The notes beneath the pieces were generated by a model. The model saw nothing but the letters and a program-made list of their open reading frames with translations. It was not told the origin of the DNA and did not search any database. Positions 25,601 through 32,834 of a stretch of DNA of 64,000 nucleotides are shown in pieces. The DNA is from Taudactylus pleione. Lineage: Eukaryota > Chordata > Amphibia > Anura > Myobatrachidae. The position numbers and the translations under genes were made by a program. The DNA lies in assembly GCA_031769625.1 (NCBI GenBank), contig JAUIMM010000211.1:10187001-10251000 (forward strand). Direction: 5' to 3'. Numbering within the stretch: the first letter of the stretch is position 1; every line of letters starts with the position of its first letter.

Positions 25601-28600
25601 GGTGATTTTTGCGTTCTGCGCATGTATCGCAGTGCACGAACTAGCAATTGTGATGGGAACAGAGTTTGCGAGTGTACACAGACCCAGAGCACAGTGATTG
25701 ACAGGAAGTGCCGTTTGTGGGTGGCGACGGGGGGGGTGGTTGTGCGAATGCATAGGTGCCAGTGCGTTAGGACAGCATTGCAGGGGAGTGCATAAATTAT
25801 CCATTGCGTGTGCTGAAGTCATCAATTCCTGAGTGCGGTCTGACCTACCTTACCTGTGCGTATGGGTCCGATGTTACGGATTATTTCGCTATATTGCCCA
25901 AGTATACGGATGTGAGTAATGGGAAGTGGCCATCCTTATGTTAGGCTGCGATTACAATCATTTGCATTTCACGGCTAATATTAGCAACTGTGGTGCGTGC
26001 GTATTAGCAGAATAGCGATCGTTGCTGAATCAGACACTCATACTGTAACATAATTGCTTCATACATCTACACACAACCCAATATGCCTGCGCCAACAACG
26101 ATACTACTAGAGAAAGTCACTAAACTAGTACCAACTATTATACTACTAGACAAAGTCACTAAACAAGTACCAACTATTATACTACTAGAGTGTGTCACTA
26201 AACAAGTACCAACTATTATACTACTAGAGTGTGTCACTAAACAAGTACCAACTATTATACTACTAGAGTGTGTCACTAAACAAGTACCAACTATTATACT
26301 ACTAGAGAAAGTCACTAAACAAGTACCAACTATTATACTACTAGAGAAAGTCACTAAACAAGTACCAACTATTATACTACTAGAGTGTGTCACTAAACAA
26401 GTACCAACTATTATACTACTAGAGTGTGTCACTAAACAAGTACCAACTATTATACTACTAGAGTGTGTCACTAAACAAGTACCAACTATTATACTACTAG
26501 AGAGTGTCACTAAACAAGTACCAACTATTATACTACTAGAGAGTGTCACTAAACAAGTACCAACTATTATACTACTAGAGAGTGTCACTAAACAAGTACC
26601 AACTATTATACTACTAGAGAGTGTCACTAAACAAGTACCAACTATTAGACTACTAGAGAGTGTCACTAAACAAGTACCAACTATTATACTACTAGAGAGT
26701 GTCACTAAACAAGTACCAACTATTATACTACTAGAGAGTGTCACTAAACAAGTACCAACTATTATACTACTAGAGAGTGTCACTAAACAAGTACCAACTA
26801 TTATACTACTAGAGAAAGTCACTAAACAAGTACCAACTATGATACTACTAGAGAGTGTCACTAAACAAGTACCAACTATGATACTACTAGAGAGTGTCAC
26901 TAAACAAGTACCAACTATGATACTACTAGAGAAAGTCACTAAACAAGTACCAACTATGATACTACTAGAGAGTGTCACTAAACAAGTACCAACTATTATA
27001 CTACTAGAGAGTGTCACTAAACAAGTACCAACTATTATAATACTAGAGAAAGTCACTAAACAAGTACCAACTACTATACTACTAGAGAAAGTCACTAAAC
27101 AATTACCAACTATTATACTACTAGAGAAAGTCACTAAACAATTACCAACTATTATACTACTAGAGAAAGTCACTAAACAAGTACCAACTATGATACTACT
27201 AGAGAAAGTCACTAAACAAGTACCAACTATGATACTACTAGAGAAAGTCACTAAACAAGTACCAACTATGATACTACTAGAGAAAGTCACTAAACAAGTA
27301 CCAACTATTATACTACTAGAGAAAGTCACTAAACAAGTACCAACTATTATACTACTAGAGAAAGTCACTAAACAAGTACCAACTATTATACTACTAGAGA
27401 AAGTCACTAAACAAGTACCAACTATTATACTACTAGAGAAAGTCACTAAACAAGTACCAACTATTATACTACTAGAGAGTGTCACTAAACAAGTACCAAC
27501 TATTATACTACTAGACAAAGTCACTAAACAAGTACCAACTATTATACTACTAGAGAAAGTCACTAAACAAGTACCAACTATTATACTACTAGAGAAAGTC
27601 ACTAAACAAGTACCAACTATTATACTACTAGAGAAAGTCACTAAACAAGTACCAACTATTATACTACTAGAGAGTGTCACTAAACAAGTACCAACTATTA
27701 TACTACTAGAGAGTGTCACTAAACAAGTACCAACTATTATACTACTAGAGAAAGTCACTAAACAAGTACCAACTATTATACTACTAGAGAAAGTCACTAA
27801 ACAAGTACCAACTATTATACTACTAGAGAGTGTCACTAAACAAGTACCAACTATGATACTACTAGAGAGTGTCACTAAACAAGTACCAACTATTATACTA
27901 CTAGAGAGTGTCACTAAACAATTACCAACTATTATACTACTAGAGAAAGTCACTAAACAAGTACCAACTATTATACTACTAGAGAAAGTCACTAAACAAG
28001 TACCAACTATTATACTACTAGAGAAAGTCACTAAACAAGTACCAACTATTATACTACTAGAGAAAGTCACTAAACAAGTACCAACTATTATACTACTAGA
28101 GAAAGTCACTAAACAAGTACCAACTATTATACTACTAGAGAAAGTCACTAAACAATTACCAACTATTATACTACTAGAGAAAGTCACTAAACAAGTACCA
28201 ACTATTATACTACTAGAGAAAGTCACTAAACAAGTACCAACTATTATACTACTAGAGAGAGTGTCACTAAACAAGTACCAACTATTATACTACTAGAGAA
28301 AGTCACTAAACAAGTACCAACTATTATACTACTAGAGAAAGTCACTAAACAAGTACCAAACAGCCAAGGTGATTTATAGGTAGTTTTCCAACTTTTTTTA
28401 GCCAAAAATTATCCATCTATAACAAAAGGACCTTTATTAGTGTAAATATAACACATATACGCAGTGATCACTAAATTCAATTCTGCTCCAGTTTAAAAAA
28501 AAAAAAAGGTGAAAACTGCCCGACTCACCCTAATATCCCGCAGTTATCACGGATAATTATATTACCTTGGATTTCTGCATCAAATAGCATCTCTTGGGAA

Positions 28601-28626
28601 TCACCGGATTTCGCTACTGGATCCAT
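1261..28626 (-). CDS. PARVG: Gamma-parvin gene, 5' part (five coding exons; continues beyond position 1)
   Basis: Five spliced segments on the minus strand (28626-28566, 25053-24989, 19172-19070, 11538-11398, 1376-1261) join in frame to 162 codons. The product matches the N-terminal half of gamma-parvin: a short leader, then the first CH domain with [20 protein letters not shown], the [11 protein letters not shown] stretch and [15 protein letters not shown]. Human gamma-parvin is 331 residues, so about half is present; the second CH domain must lie before position 1. Gamma-parvin is an actin- and ILK-binding focal-adhesion adaptor of blood cells (family knowledge). It is preferred to beta-parvin because HHLL, LTASNQK and HFQPDLPLP follow gamma-type residues, while a separate beta gene lies upstream at 36637-60161. 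Introns are filled with transposons and satellites. No frameshift or stop was found in the exons. Confidence 0.9.
1390..1989. other. PARVG intron or flank, no recognised feature
   Basis: AT-rich intron sequence upstream of exon 5. I see no exon, RNA gene or clear repeat here. Confidence 0.4.
1990..2290. mobile_element. Large palindromic MITE, about 300 bp
   Basis: Two arms of about 150 bp are near-perfect inverted copies meeting near 2138, where CCCAATGACATCATAC faces its complement. The outer ends GTGGGATAAAGC and GCTTTATCCCAC mark the arms. The central 80 bp are almost perfectly self-complementary. Confidence 0.75.
3166..3173 (+). repeat. Target-site duplication of the outer hAT element (left)
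   Basis: ATATATAT here equals 8688-8695 on the other side. The 8-bp length is the hAT norm, but the sequence is low complexity. Confidence 0.6.
3174..4001. repeat. Inverted repeat, left arm (about 830 bp)
   Basis: Reverse complement of 6365-7221 with a deletion of about 30 bp near 3900 and scattered substitutions. It contains the antisense of the last transposase codons (acidic EEDD tail) and the 3' terminus. Confidence 0.85.
3174..4117 (-). mobile_element. Internally deleted hAT derivative, 944 bp
   Basis: Read on the minus strand it begins with the 5' terminal region (4117-4008, matching 8687-8588, with the subterminal hairpin TCGGATTTCTGAAATCCGA), then jumps to the end of the transposase gene and its 3' flank (4001-3174, matching 6365-7221). 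It therefore keeps both ends and has lost nearly all of the transposase gene. Confidence 0.8.
4137..6584 (+). CDS. hAT-family transposase, long open frame
   Basis: About 815 codons without a stop. The first codon counted is TTG, so the true start is elsewhere. Visible parts: a BED-type zinc finger near residues 33-80 (C50, C53, H74, H79); a long serine-rich linker; the RNase-H-like catalytic fold with TTDMWTSG and VISDNATN supplying acidic residues; the TRWNST motif; a C-terminal hAT dimerisation region ([25 protein letters not shown]); and an acidic tail. hAT transposases excise and reinsert their element by cut and paste in the nucleus. The frame is intact, but the inverted layout has separated it from its presumed promoter at 8540, so expression from this copy is doubtful. 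Confidence 0.88.
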   Translation: MFKSGSGGDSCCPWDEKAHHGHAWAEDQTSTSLVWQYFYPNPDNNCLAICTICKGEISRGRDVNHLGTSSLIRHLQRVHKKLLSSSETLAKTVSSPGTPKSRFPVVSKRLQTTPSTPSSSISSLVRIGSSPAGHVTGMTDSPIRDSSGGSCIATPPAAAAAVAAAGSRSSSQRGSRNTTTFTKQLTLQQSLARRMKYDSSHPEAKRITEALTAMLVLDVRPVSAISAVGFRQLMEVVCPRFQIPSRFHFTRQAIPRLYRNVRKSVLSVLKNAVVHNVHLTTDMWTSGTGQTKDYMTVTAHWVDVSPYAATAAASPVAASQKRQLVTRQATLCITGFSKRHTADNLLEKLREIIAQWLTPLRLSWGFVISDNATNIVRALHLGKFQHVPCFAHTINLVVQNSLKSDRGVQETLWVARKISGHFHHSATACRRLERQQTLLNLPRHHLKQEVVTRWNSTLYMLQRMEEQQKAIQAYTSTYDIGKGGGMHLTQAQWRMISVLCKVLQPFELATREVSSDTASLSQVIPLIRLLQKQLEKVKEELRRSDSARHVGLVDEALHSLCQDSRVVNLLKSNHYILATVLDPRFKAYVVSLFPADTSLQRCKDLLVNTLSAEAERDTSTAPSSFSPATGAARKKLRYPKQPAGGDAGQAGPSLDIWSGLKDLATISDMSTVTAYDTVTIDRMVEDYIGDSIQVGMSDSPYLYWQEKEAIWRPLYKLAPFYLSCPPSSVYSKRVFSAAGNLVSERRRRLLPQNVEKMMFIKMNYELFQGDQPPEGTEGPVVVDSSGDELILCEDEDVHTEEGEESVDEEDDILPP
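6365..7221. repeat. Inverted repeat, right arm
   Basis: Partner of 3174-4001. It holds the transposase C-terminus, the 3' flank with an internal palindrome (AATCATTTCAGCCACAG at 6645 facing GCGCTGAAATGATTG), and the 3' terminus ending GGTGCACACCCCTA. Confidence 0.85.
7230..7476 (-). pseudogene. Upstream acidic part of the hAT coding region, now inverted
   Basis: A minus-strand open stretch of about 80 codons ends in a Glu/Asp-rich run ([10 protein letters not shown]) exactly at the ATTCTGAT junction. By position it preceded 4126 before the inversion. Read straight across the restored junction it is out of frame with the BED-finger frame, so it may be a separate frame, an exon, or a frameshifted segment. 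Further upstream (7480-7850) the minus strand has only broken frames. Confidence 0.55.
7900..8230 (-). repeat. Tandem duplication in the hAT leader (about 160 bp x 2)
   Basis: GGACACAGGCGCACGCTTGG (7986) and a near copy at 8147 belong to two consecutive units of roughly 160 bp. The units also share the TTTGTTGATGCA and ATTCACAAACACAGAAAA stretches. Confidence 0.75.
8540..8550 (-). promoter_or_regulatory. TATA box of the hAT 5' region
   Basis: CCTATATAAGG on the minus strand, about 140 bp inside the 5' terminus. It is followed by GC-rich sequence with GGCGCCATTTTC, as expected for a transposon promoter. It drives away from the transposase body in the present arrangement. Confidence 0.5.
8696..9002. 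other. TA repeat and unassigned sequence
   Basis: A short TA run continues from the hAT target site to about 8702, then unremarkable AT-rich sequence. No gene seen. Confidence 0.4.
9003..9915. repeat. Minisatellite, about 36-bp unit
   Basis: Roughly 24 diverged copies of CTACTAAGCCAGATCCCCTC followed by AGCGGTGCTGCCCCTAC. Units vary by substitution and small indels, so ORFs through it are meaningless. Confidence 0.9.
9916..11397. other. PARVG intron 4, 3' part: unassigned repeats
   Basis: Contains a palindrome around 10140-10205 (GGATCCGCTCGGATCC and GGAGCGGGGATCCGAG) and two copies of AGTGTCGGGATTCTGGCGGT (11086 and 11157). Nothing coding was recognised. Confidence 0.4.
11398..11538 (-). 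CDS. PARVG: PARVG exon 4, CH1 middle
   Basis: 141 bp, acceptor CACAG, encoding [20 protein letters not shown], then [19 protein letters not shown] and the KWNV motif. Two donors are possible. The GTGAGC at 11404 would break the frame into the next exon. The GTATGT at 11397 keeps the frame, gives exactly the 141 bp of the PARVB counterpart, and yields KWNVSLIHNKD, co-linear with the human protein. I chose the latter. Confidence 0.92.
11539..12351. other. PARVG intron, unassigned
   Basis: No exon or clear element seen. GTGCTGTGCAAAAGTATTCA near 12183 resembles the terminus of fish and frog Tc1-type elements, but no partner end was found. Confidence 0.35.
12352..12539. mobile_element. Palindromic CCAAT-core MITE
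   Basis: Inverted ends GCATATGTATCAAAGCTTGA and its degenerate complement at 12510-12535, with ACCAACCAATCAGCTCC facing AGCTGATTGGTTGGTG. Confidence 0.75.
12940..13480. repeat. Degenerate CAGGGCCGGATTA-type repeats
   Basis: CAGGGCCGGATTACAGGC at 12946 recurs at 63877, and a related CAGAGCCGGACTGCCC lies at 13200. These look like hAT-type element ends, but no matching right ends or target duplications were settled. Confidence 0.35.
13879..14024. mobile_element. Palindromic CCAAT-core MITE
   Basis: The ends AGGGGAG and CTCCCCT enclose CCTTGGAAGGTGGAGAGAGG facing its complement, with the core CAGTTAGGAGCTGATTGGTT. Confidence 0.75.
14432..14818. mobile_element. MITE with GGGGGAGATGTACCAA ends
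   Basis: The termini GGGGGAGATGTACCAA and its inverted counterpart TTAGTACATCTCCCCC bracket 387 bp. The inside holds further inverted pairs, such as AAAACCCCCGAAAATGC with its complement, the CACCTTCAGGTGGCG palindrome, and CAAAGGACAGCTCT with AGAGCTGTCCTTTG. Confidence 0.7.
15098..15920. mobile_element. hAT-type non-autonomous element, 823 bp, inside the LINE
   Basis: It begins CAGGGGGGGCTGGAG, ends CCTAGTTTCGGCCCTG, and is flanked by GTATAGG on both sides (15091-15097, 15921-15927). Removing it rejoins the LINE frame region. About half of it is the tandem array at 15430-15860. Confidence 0.75.
15430..15860. repeat. Minisatellite of GGGGCATTACTATGG units
   Basis: Around 15 irregular copies of a 30-40 bp unit reading GCACTACAGGGGCATTACTA, then TGGGGGCAT. 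The open frames over it are artefacts. Confidence 0.85.
16620..16689. repeat. (TA)n(CA)n microsatellite
   Basis: A run of about 24 bases of AT followed by CA repeats and mixed ATAC up to the Tc1 left end. Confidence 0.85.
16690..18248 (+). mobile_element. Tc1/mariner element, near full length
   Basis: The terminal inverted repeats ACACACTACCGTTCAAAATT (left) and the complement of CTTTTGAACGGTAGTGTGTA (right) are next to TA dinucleotides. The interior holds a damaged transposase gene. This family is common in fish and frog genomes. Confidence 0.88.
17096..17949 (+). pseudogene. Tc1 transposase, frameshifted
   Basis: Starts [20 protein letters not shown] with two helix-turn-helix regions ([27 protein letters not shown] hook). 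The catalytic parts lie in other frames: WTDESKF at about 17548, DNDPKHI at about 17791, and [12 protein letters not shown] at about 17888, giving the D, D and E of a DD34E transposase. Three frames are used between start and end, so at least two indels have disabled it. A full-length relative would be about 340 residues. Cut-and-paste transposition at TA is the family role. Confidence 0.88.
18312..18511. mobile_element. Palindromic MITE, GGGGAGATGTATCAAACC ends
   Basis: About 200 bp with inverted ends. The arms share AGAAGTGTACC.GAGGGGAAG and AACCAATCAGCTTCTACCTG, facing diverged complements. Confidence 0.7.
18520..19069. other. PARVG intron, no recognised feature
   Basis: I see no exon, RNA gene or clear repeat here. 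Confidence 0.4.
19070..19172 (-). CDS. PARVG: PARVG exon 3, start of CH1
   Basis: 103 bp from a TTTTTTCAG acceptor to a GTAAAA donor. It encodes [20 protein letters not shown], then [14 protein letters not shown]. This is the first helix region of the parvin CH1 domain (WIN, EHIVV, LEED, FDG are family hallmarks). Length and phases equal those of the PARVB exon at 60059-60161. Confidence 0.93.
19313..19575. mobile_element. Truncated hairpin-rich MITE
   Basis: Inverted relative to 38905-39140: the same series of hairpins, including GGCCGCTCGC...GCGAGCGGCC, GATGGTCGCGATGGTC facing GACCATC, and ACTGACATCACTCGTGATGT. Only one end is present. Confidence 0.65.
19623..19662. repeat. (TA)n microsatellite
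   Basis: About 40 bases of alternating TA directly beside the MITE fragment. Confidence 0.95.
19690..20130. repeat. Minisatellite, GGATGGATGCAGGACAGAGG units
   Basis: Units of roughly 37 bp (…GGTGAGGGGGTGTAGCAT) are most regular at 19865-19985 and degrade outward. The purine bias makes the opposite strand read as proline-rich frames, which are not genes. Confidence 0.85.
20131..21749. other. PARVG intron 2, unassigned
   Basis: No exon or complete element recognised. Part of 20540-20660 reads like a degenerate repeat end. Confidence 0.35.
21750..22090 (-). pseudogene. Tc1-like transposase 3' remnant
   Basis: The minus-strand frame [20 protein letters not shown], then [16 protein letters not shown] up to KTKGGHTKY, is the C-terminal end of a Tc1-family transposase. 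The usual catalytic glutamate after SPDLNxI is glutamine here, and the 5' two thirds are missing, so it is inactive. It is a different subfamily from the element at 16690. Confidence 0.8.
22091..23272. other. PARVG intron 2: pyrimidine-rich tract and unclassified repeat
   Basis: 22430-22680 is strongly C/T biased. From 22887 (GGGGTCTATGTACTAAA) an unclassified GC-rich repeat begins, with inverted pair GCTCCGGCGCC/GCCGGAGC near 23235. Confidence 0.4.
23273..23880. mobile_element. GGGCCTGATTCAG-family MITE
   Basis: Starts AGGGCTGATTCAGACCC, ends GGTTCTGAATGAGGTCC. GC-rich inverted segments such as GCGATCGCTCGC lie inside. Related copies are at 25555, 30080, 38661 and 45255. Confidence 0.6.
23881..24032. 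mobile_element. Palindromic CCAAT-core MITE
   Basis: CTAAGCCTTGGAAAGAGATA faces TCTCTTCAAGGCTTAG. The core is AATCAGCTCCTAACTGTCAT. The right end is the usual TACATAGACCCC. Confidence 0.7.
24244..24971. repeat. 80-bp tandem array, nine near-identical copies
   Basis: Nine consecutive 80-bp units (beginning CATATTGTGATAAATAGAGC) plus a short partial copy. Copies are almost identical; the seventh has a small change at 24792. Each unit contains the imperfect palindrome CTGTACAAGGTGTACAG. The array ends about 17 bp from the PARVG exon 2 donor (24988). Confidence 0.97.
24989..25053 (-). CDS. PARVG: PARVG exon 2, linker before CH1
   Basis: 65 bp between a TTTCTAG acceptor and a CAG/GTATG donor. 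It encodes [20 protein letters not shown] plus Q, matching the parvin segment ending KFxEL(x)K immediately before the first CH domain. It enters in phase 1 and leaves in phase 0, as the next exon requires. An 80-bp tandem array starts about 17 bp into the downstream intron. Confidence 0.88.
25082..25241. mobile_element. Palindromic MITE, AGGGGTAAATTTACTAA ends
   Basis: Arms with AGAAGTGCAGATGTTGCCC and GCAACCAATCAGATTCTAGC face near-perfect complements. Same family as 41137-41335 and the split copy at 47455-48140. Confidence 0.85.
25555..26040. mobile_element. GGGCCTGATTCAG-family MITE
   Basis: Ends GGGCCTGATTCAGCAA and TTGCTGAATCAGACAC. About 485 bp, no coding content. It abuts the 39-bp minisatellite. 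Confidence 0.7.
26096..28357. repeat. 39-bp minisatellite, about 58 copies (PARVG intron 1)
   Basis: Unit CAAGTACCAACTATTATACT, then ACTAGAGAAAGTCACTAAA. Variants alternate in blocks: GAAAGTC, GTGTGTC or GAGTGTC at one site; ATTATAC or ATGATAC at another; CAATTACC for CAAGTACC. As 39 is a multiple of three and no phase holds a stop, both strands show open frames of about 735 codons. These are artefacts. A two-base insertion near 28255 shifts the phase. Confidence 0.97.
28566..28626 (-). CDS. PARVG: PARVG first coding exon (start codon)
   Basis: The ATG at 28626-28624 opens 20 codons beginning [10 protein letters not shown] and ending in phase 1 at a CAAG/GTAAT donor. Splicing to the exon at 25053 completes a glycine codon and keeps the frame open. 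The leader is poorly conserved between parvins, so the call rests on the start codon, the donor and the matching phase, not on strong homology; human gamma-parvin likewise starts ME/P. Just upstream, CTCCAG at 28640-28635 could be a 3' splice site, so the 5' UTR may be in a separate unseen exon. Start choice is probable, not proven. Confidence 0.68.
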
Positions 28627-28741
28627 TTGTACTGCTGGAGGATATTAGAAGAACTCAGTCAAGAACATCTACATGATTTGTATACCGCCCCATACACATA
28701 CACCCATGTGCGACCATATCGGAAAGATCCGACTAGTCAGA

Positions 28742-28914
28742 GGGGTCTATGGACTAAGCCTTGGGAAGATATAAAGTGGACGGAGAAAAAGTACCAACCA
28801 ATCAGCTCCTGCCATATTTTGTACACAGCCAGTAAAGTGACAGTTAGGAGCTGATTGGTTGGTACTTTATCTCCACCCATTGTAGCTCTCTCCAAGGCTT
28901 AGTACATAGACCCC
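28742..28914. mobile_element. Palindromic CCAAT-core MITE upstream of PARVG
   Basis: Ends GGGGTCTATGGACTAAGCC and its complement, core CCAACCAATCAGCTCCT. It lies 116 bp upstream of the PARVG start codon, so its inverted CCAAT boxes sit in a possible 5' UTR or promoter position. Confidence 0.8.
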
Positions 28915-30079
28915 AGAGTTCTAGGCGAGTGGGCTCATAGAACCCTCTGGGGCTGCGAGCTGAAATGGAGCGCTGACAGTTGATCGCGCCAATTGAATAG
29001 CTCCGTCTGGCGCGATAGGGGTTGGAAACAATTGGATTCCGTCCATTGAATGAACTAGCTTGATGGGCGGACGGTGGGGGCTCTACCCCTTTGTTGCAGG
29101 ACAGCTGCTTTGCAGAAGAAGATATTTAAAATGACCAGTAGACTGTAAATTGTGAAGCAAAATCAGTTTTTGGAAAACTACCAAAGACCACCAGGACTTT
29201 TACAATAACATCAAGCACACTGTTCCATGTGGGCACCAAATTGCTGCAAATACATATAAAATGGGCATATAAAACAAAATGTACAAAGTCCATAAAAATA
29301 ATTCATATTTCTTGCTAAAAATAAAGGCTGATCTAACAGCAGCGTTATAGAAGTGACTATTGCCCTGTATCTGGCGCACACACTGCCCTTTTTTGCCTTT
29401 GCAAGAACTATTATGCATTGCTGTTTGAATTCTCTTTGACCTAATTAGAGTGTTCGCTCTTGGAGCAAGCAAACCTCACTTTGGTTTTCTTTTGCCATGT
29501 AAAAGCACTCGGCCTATATTTACTTCCCGGGTTGCAAATGATTGAATTTGCTGTGTACCTGTATCTATGTACAATCAGTGTGCACATATATAAGTAGTAA
29601 CCTGGAGTGCACCTTGTTATTAAATTGCCTGAGGCTGTACTTCTCCTTCCTCACACAAACCAGCAGCAGCGTGTTCTAGGAGATGCATGTAAGTGTTTGC
29701 AGGCAGACCCTCACTTCTAAACATTATTCTATTTATCAACCAAGGCAAATGTCATTACTTCAGAATTTTTTGTGTCAAGAAAATTGAATTCCCTTCATTT
29801 TGTTGCTTGCTGCATAAGGTCACCTCATTATAGGAACTCACCTAATAGTAGTAATCTACACATACATTTATATTTACCCAAAGCAGCCAATCTGCTTTTA
29901 ACTGTCATTTCAAAGACTGTGCTGGATAAATGAAGCCGATTGGTTCACTCTTAAATGGGTGACTGGATACATCTCCCATTATAGGATAACATATTGCAAA
30001 GTGCACTTGTTATACATGACATGAAGCTACTTTAACATTTCCTGAGCTTATTTGCAGTTAGCACGAGCACAATTGCTTT
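28915..30079. other. PARVB-PARVG intergenic or PARVG 5' region, unassigned
   Basis: Contains a degenerate palindromic MITE near 29870-29980 (CAGCCAATCTGCTTTTAACT with CGATTGGTTCACT). No promoter could be assigned. Confidence 0.4.
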
Positions 30080-30562
30080 AAGGGCCTGATTCAGCGTGGA
30101 TCGCAATTGCAACAGTGTACGCAGATCGGCCAATGGTGCGTAATGCGCATGCACTGTGCGCTGCAATCACACGTAGGAATCCATCGCAGAGTGACAGGCC
30201 GTGAGCGTTTGGGGGTAGTAACGAGGGAGTGGTCGGAGAAACACAGGTGTACCTGCCCATTTGAACGCAGTTGCATGGGCGTGCATAAATTAGCCACTGC
30301 GACGGCATACGCAGCTTGTGTACTCGCTGCGTGCGACGAGACTTACAATCTCTGCGACGGGTCAGAGCTGCTGTAATTGTGCATGAGGGGCCGATGTGCT
30401 CCGATGTGGACGCAGGACATCGATGTATTACGGATGTGAGAAAGCGGCAGTGGGAGTCTCTATGCTGGCTGAGCGGGGCAGACATTAGTATATTTCGCAG
30501 CGGCACTGCGTGCGATTACGGAGCTGCGATTGCAATAGCGATCCGTGCTGAATCAGACCCTA
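30080..30562. mobile_element. GGGCCTGATTCAG-family MITE
   Basis: AGGGCCTGATTCAGCGTGGA at the left faces TCCGTGCTGAATCAGACCCT at the right. Both ends run into GATCGCAATTGCAA-type sequence. Confidence 0.75.
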
Positions 30563-31859
30563 AGTTTCCTCTCTGTGCAAGCTAGGGGCAAGCTTAGGGG
30601 GTTGCATGTGTCTCCCCCCAGAGCAGACCTTTTTTGTTATCTTCTGCACTGACCAGACCGCACTCCTGGTGATATTAGTTCCTGCCCCTAAGATTAAGCC
30701 ACACTTAAAGCCATTGTTACATGAGGCCTTTGGGAGGGCATTAGGGTATTATGTAACAAAAGGGTCCTATAGAGTATAGTAAATTTCCCAGACAATCCTG
30801 CATGATTTTAGTATCGGGGCAATTTACCAAAAGCTAAACGCTGGCGATGCGCAAGGTACGCGCACATGGGATACCGCACTCCCCATTAATCTCAATGGGA
30901 ACTGTGGTCTAAAGCAACTGACCAATCTCTGAAAAGCTTTCACCCTGTACCTCACCGAAACACTGCGTCACCGCGTGTCTGCATGATGAAAAAAATCTCC
31001 CCCGAAAACACATTCCGAATCACTGCGATATGCGGCCGTAAGGAATGGCGAAATTCTGAGGTTTACGCAAAAATAAAATAATAGACCTCAGAGACTTAAA
31101 TATTTAACACATCTAAATAAGCTGGGTATAGCCTGGCGGAAAAAAAAATATCTTAAGTTTAATTACAAAAACAAAGCACATTATTTCCATAACAGCACAC
31201 TTCTAATTAAAATTCACCAGCTACACACTCCTGGCATTCCTCAGCTCCTATGTGGATTTATGACATTTTATTGGGATGCACTGGACCAGACCAGCAGATC
31301 TGACTACAGAAGAGGTAACGGCGATTCTAAACCTGCAGGGGATGCGGCTGCTGATGAAGCCAGGTTAAGGGGATATGTGAGGGGCTGCCGTCTGTAAACA
31401 TGGGCCCCAAAGTCCCACCGATGAACTGCATCCTAACCTTAGAACTGTGGTAAAGCTTTCAACTCACCTGCCCGAGAGTGTTCAAGCCAGACAGTAGCGA
31501 TGACCGTCAGAGGCCTTTATTACGCAGACAGCGAATATGTCCTCGCTAAGAGCCACTGAGAGTTCAGTTACATCTCTCTGCTGCAATATCTAGGAAACGA
31601 ATGCCAACAACTGAATTACAGCCTTGTGGGGCCAACTTCCTCATCCTGTGCATCAGCATTTTCTCACACCGGTTGTGGTTGAAGCAAGTTTATAAAGACT
31701 TCCCCATTCGCCTTTGACGGAGGCCGCAGCAGTCCCTCCGTGGTGGAAAACTTCAAGTACTCCAATAACTTTTTTTAAAGCATGTGAAATAAGAATAGAA
31801 CATTCAGATTTGTATATTAGCTAAAATGTATAGGATACTAATTATAGAGAAGTGTATTA
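30563..31859. other. Intergenic, no recognised gene
   Basis: AT-rich. No exon, RNA gene or clear element seen. Confidence 0.4.
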
Positions 31860-32105
31860 AATATAAGAGTGGTGCCTTTACCCTTAGCAACCAATTAGCT
31901 TCTAGCTAGCATTTAGCAAGTACATTCTATAAAATGATAGGTAGCACCTGATTGGTTGTTCCAGGGAACTTCTCTTTCCTCAGTAAACCAATCAGCTACT
32001 GACATTTTTCAAACAAAGCCTGTAAAATGTTAGTTAGCAGCTGATTGGTTGGTGCTTTATCTCTCACAATTTTATCTCTCTCCAAGCTTTGATACATACC
32101 ACCCC
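31860..32105. mobile_element. Two abutting palindromic CCAAT-core MITEs
   Basis: 31860-31980 has CAACCAATTAGCTTCTAGCT facing CACCTGATTGGTTG. 31985-32105 has AACCAATCAGCTACTGACAT facing AGCAGCTGATTGGTTGG and ends GCTTTGATACATACC. Confidence 0.65.
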
Positions 32106-32422
32106 CCTGGGATGGCAGGAGTTGAGCAGTTTCACCTATGACCCCCAGCTCCATCCTGCTTTGTCTGCATCTGATCCTTTTCTCTTCTTTATGTCCCGTC
32201 GGCCCGCGCTCTTATGCCAATGACAAACCTCACCCACATCCTAACTCTTATATAATATGAGCTGAGATAGAGGAGAATGTGGCTAAACTTAGTTGTGCTT
32301 CCGGAACCATTCATCGTAGCAAAGTGAGGGATATTTCGGCAGGTCTCGTTAAGCACCAGTGTGCCGCAGGGTTGTTGCCTAGTTATGGCTCCAGTTACAC
32401 ACAATGCGAAGAGACATTTTCA

Positions 32423-32630
32423 GTCACGGGGCACAGTAACAACAACAGGTCGCTAGTAACCCATTTATTGCAAATATGCAAACTACATGAAAGGCTTAAT
32501 GCAAAGCTGGTCTCTTGTAATACCGATCTGTGGCTAATAGATGAAATCTCTGAGGTGGTTTTCACAAACGCTGACTACAGTCTGTCTGGGGCCGATTTCC
32601 TTTCCAATGTTACTTCACGGTGACTGATGT
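32423..32630 (+). repeat. Inverted repeat, left arm, open frame
   Basis: About 205 bp repeated in reverse at 33385-33597 with only about six differences. In plus frame it reads GHSNNNRSLVTHLLQICKLH, then ERLNAKLVSCNTDLWLIDEI, SEVVFTNADYSLSGADFLSN, VTSR and stop. The frame extends upstream to 32279. I do not recognise the protein. It could be the 3' coding end of an unknown element or chance. Confidence 0.7.
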
Positions 32631-32834
32631 TGCAAAGTTAATTAGAGCAGTGTTTGCCTGCCTTTTCGTCAGAAAGCTCAGAGACCTTGGTTGTGACAGT
32701 TACACAGAAGCCATTTGTGACCTTATTACAAATTAAAGTAAAAAGGTCACAGTAGCAAAAATACTTCTTCAGGAAATGCTAACGCTAATTTGCTCCAGGC
32801 ACGGGCTGGAGGATTCACCCCTCTGCGACCAGAC

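Noticed and set aside
26067..28296. Open frames of 735-737 codons on both strands
   Set aside because: They are translations of a 39-bp minisatellite whose unit length is a multiple of three and lacks stops. Both strands being open at once shows it is not a protein gene.
24244..28357. Possible CRISPR array
   Set aside because: The repeats have no unique spacers of constant size; they are plain tandem satellites in a vertebrate intron.
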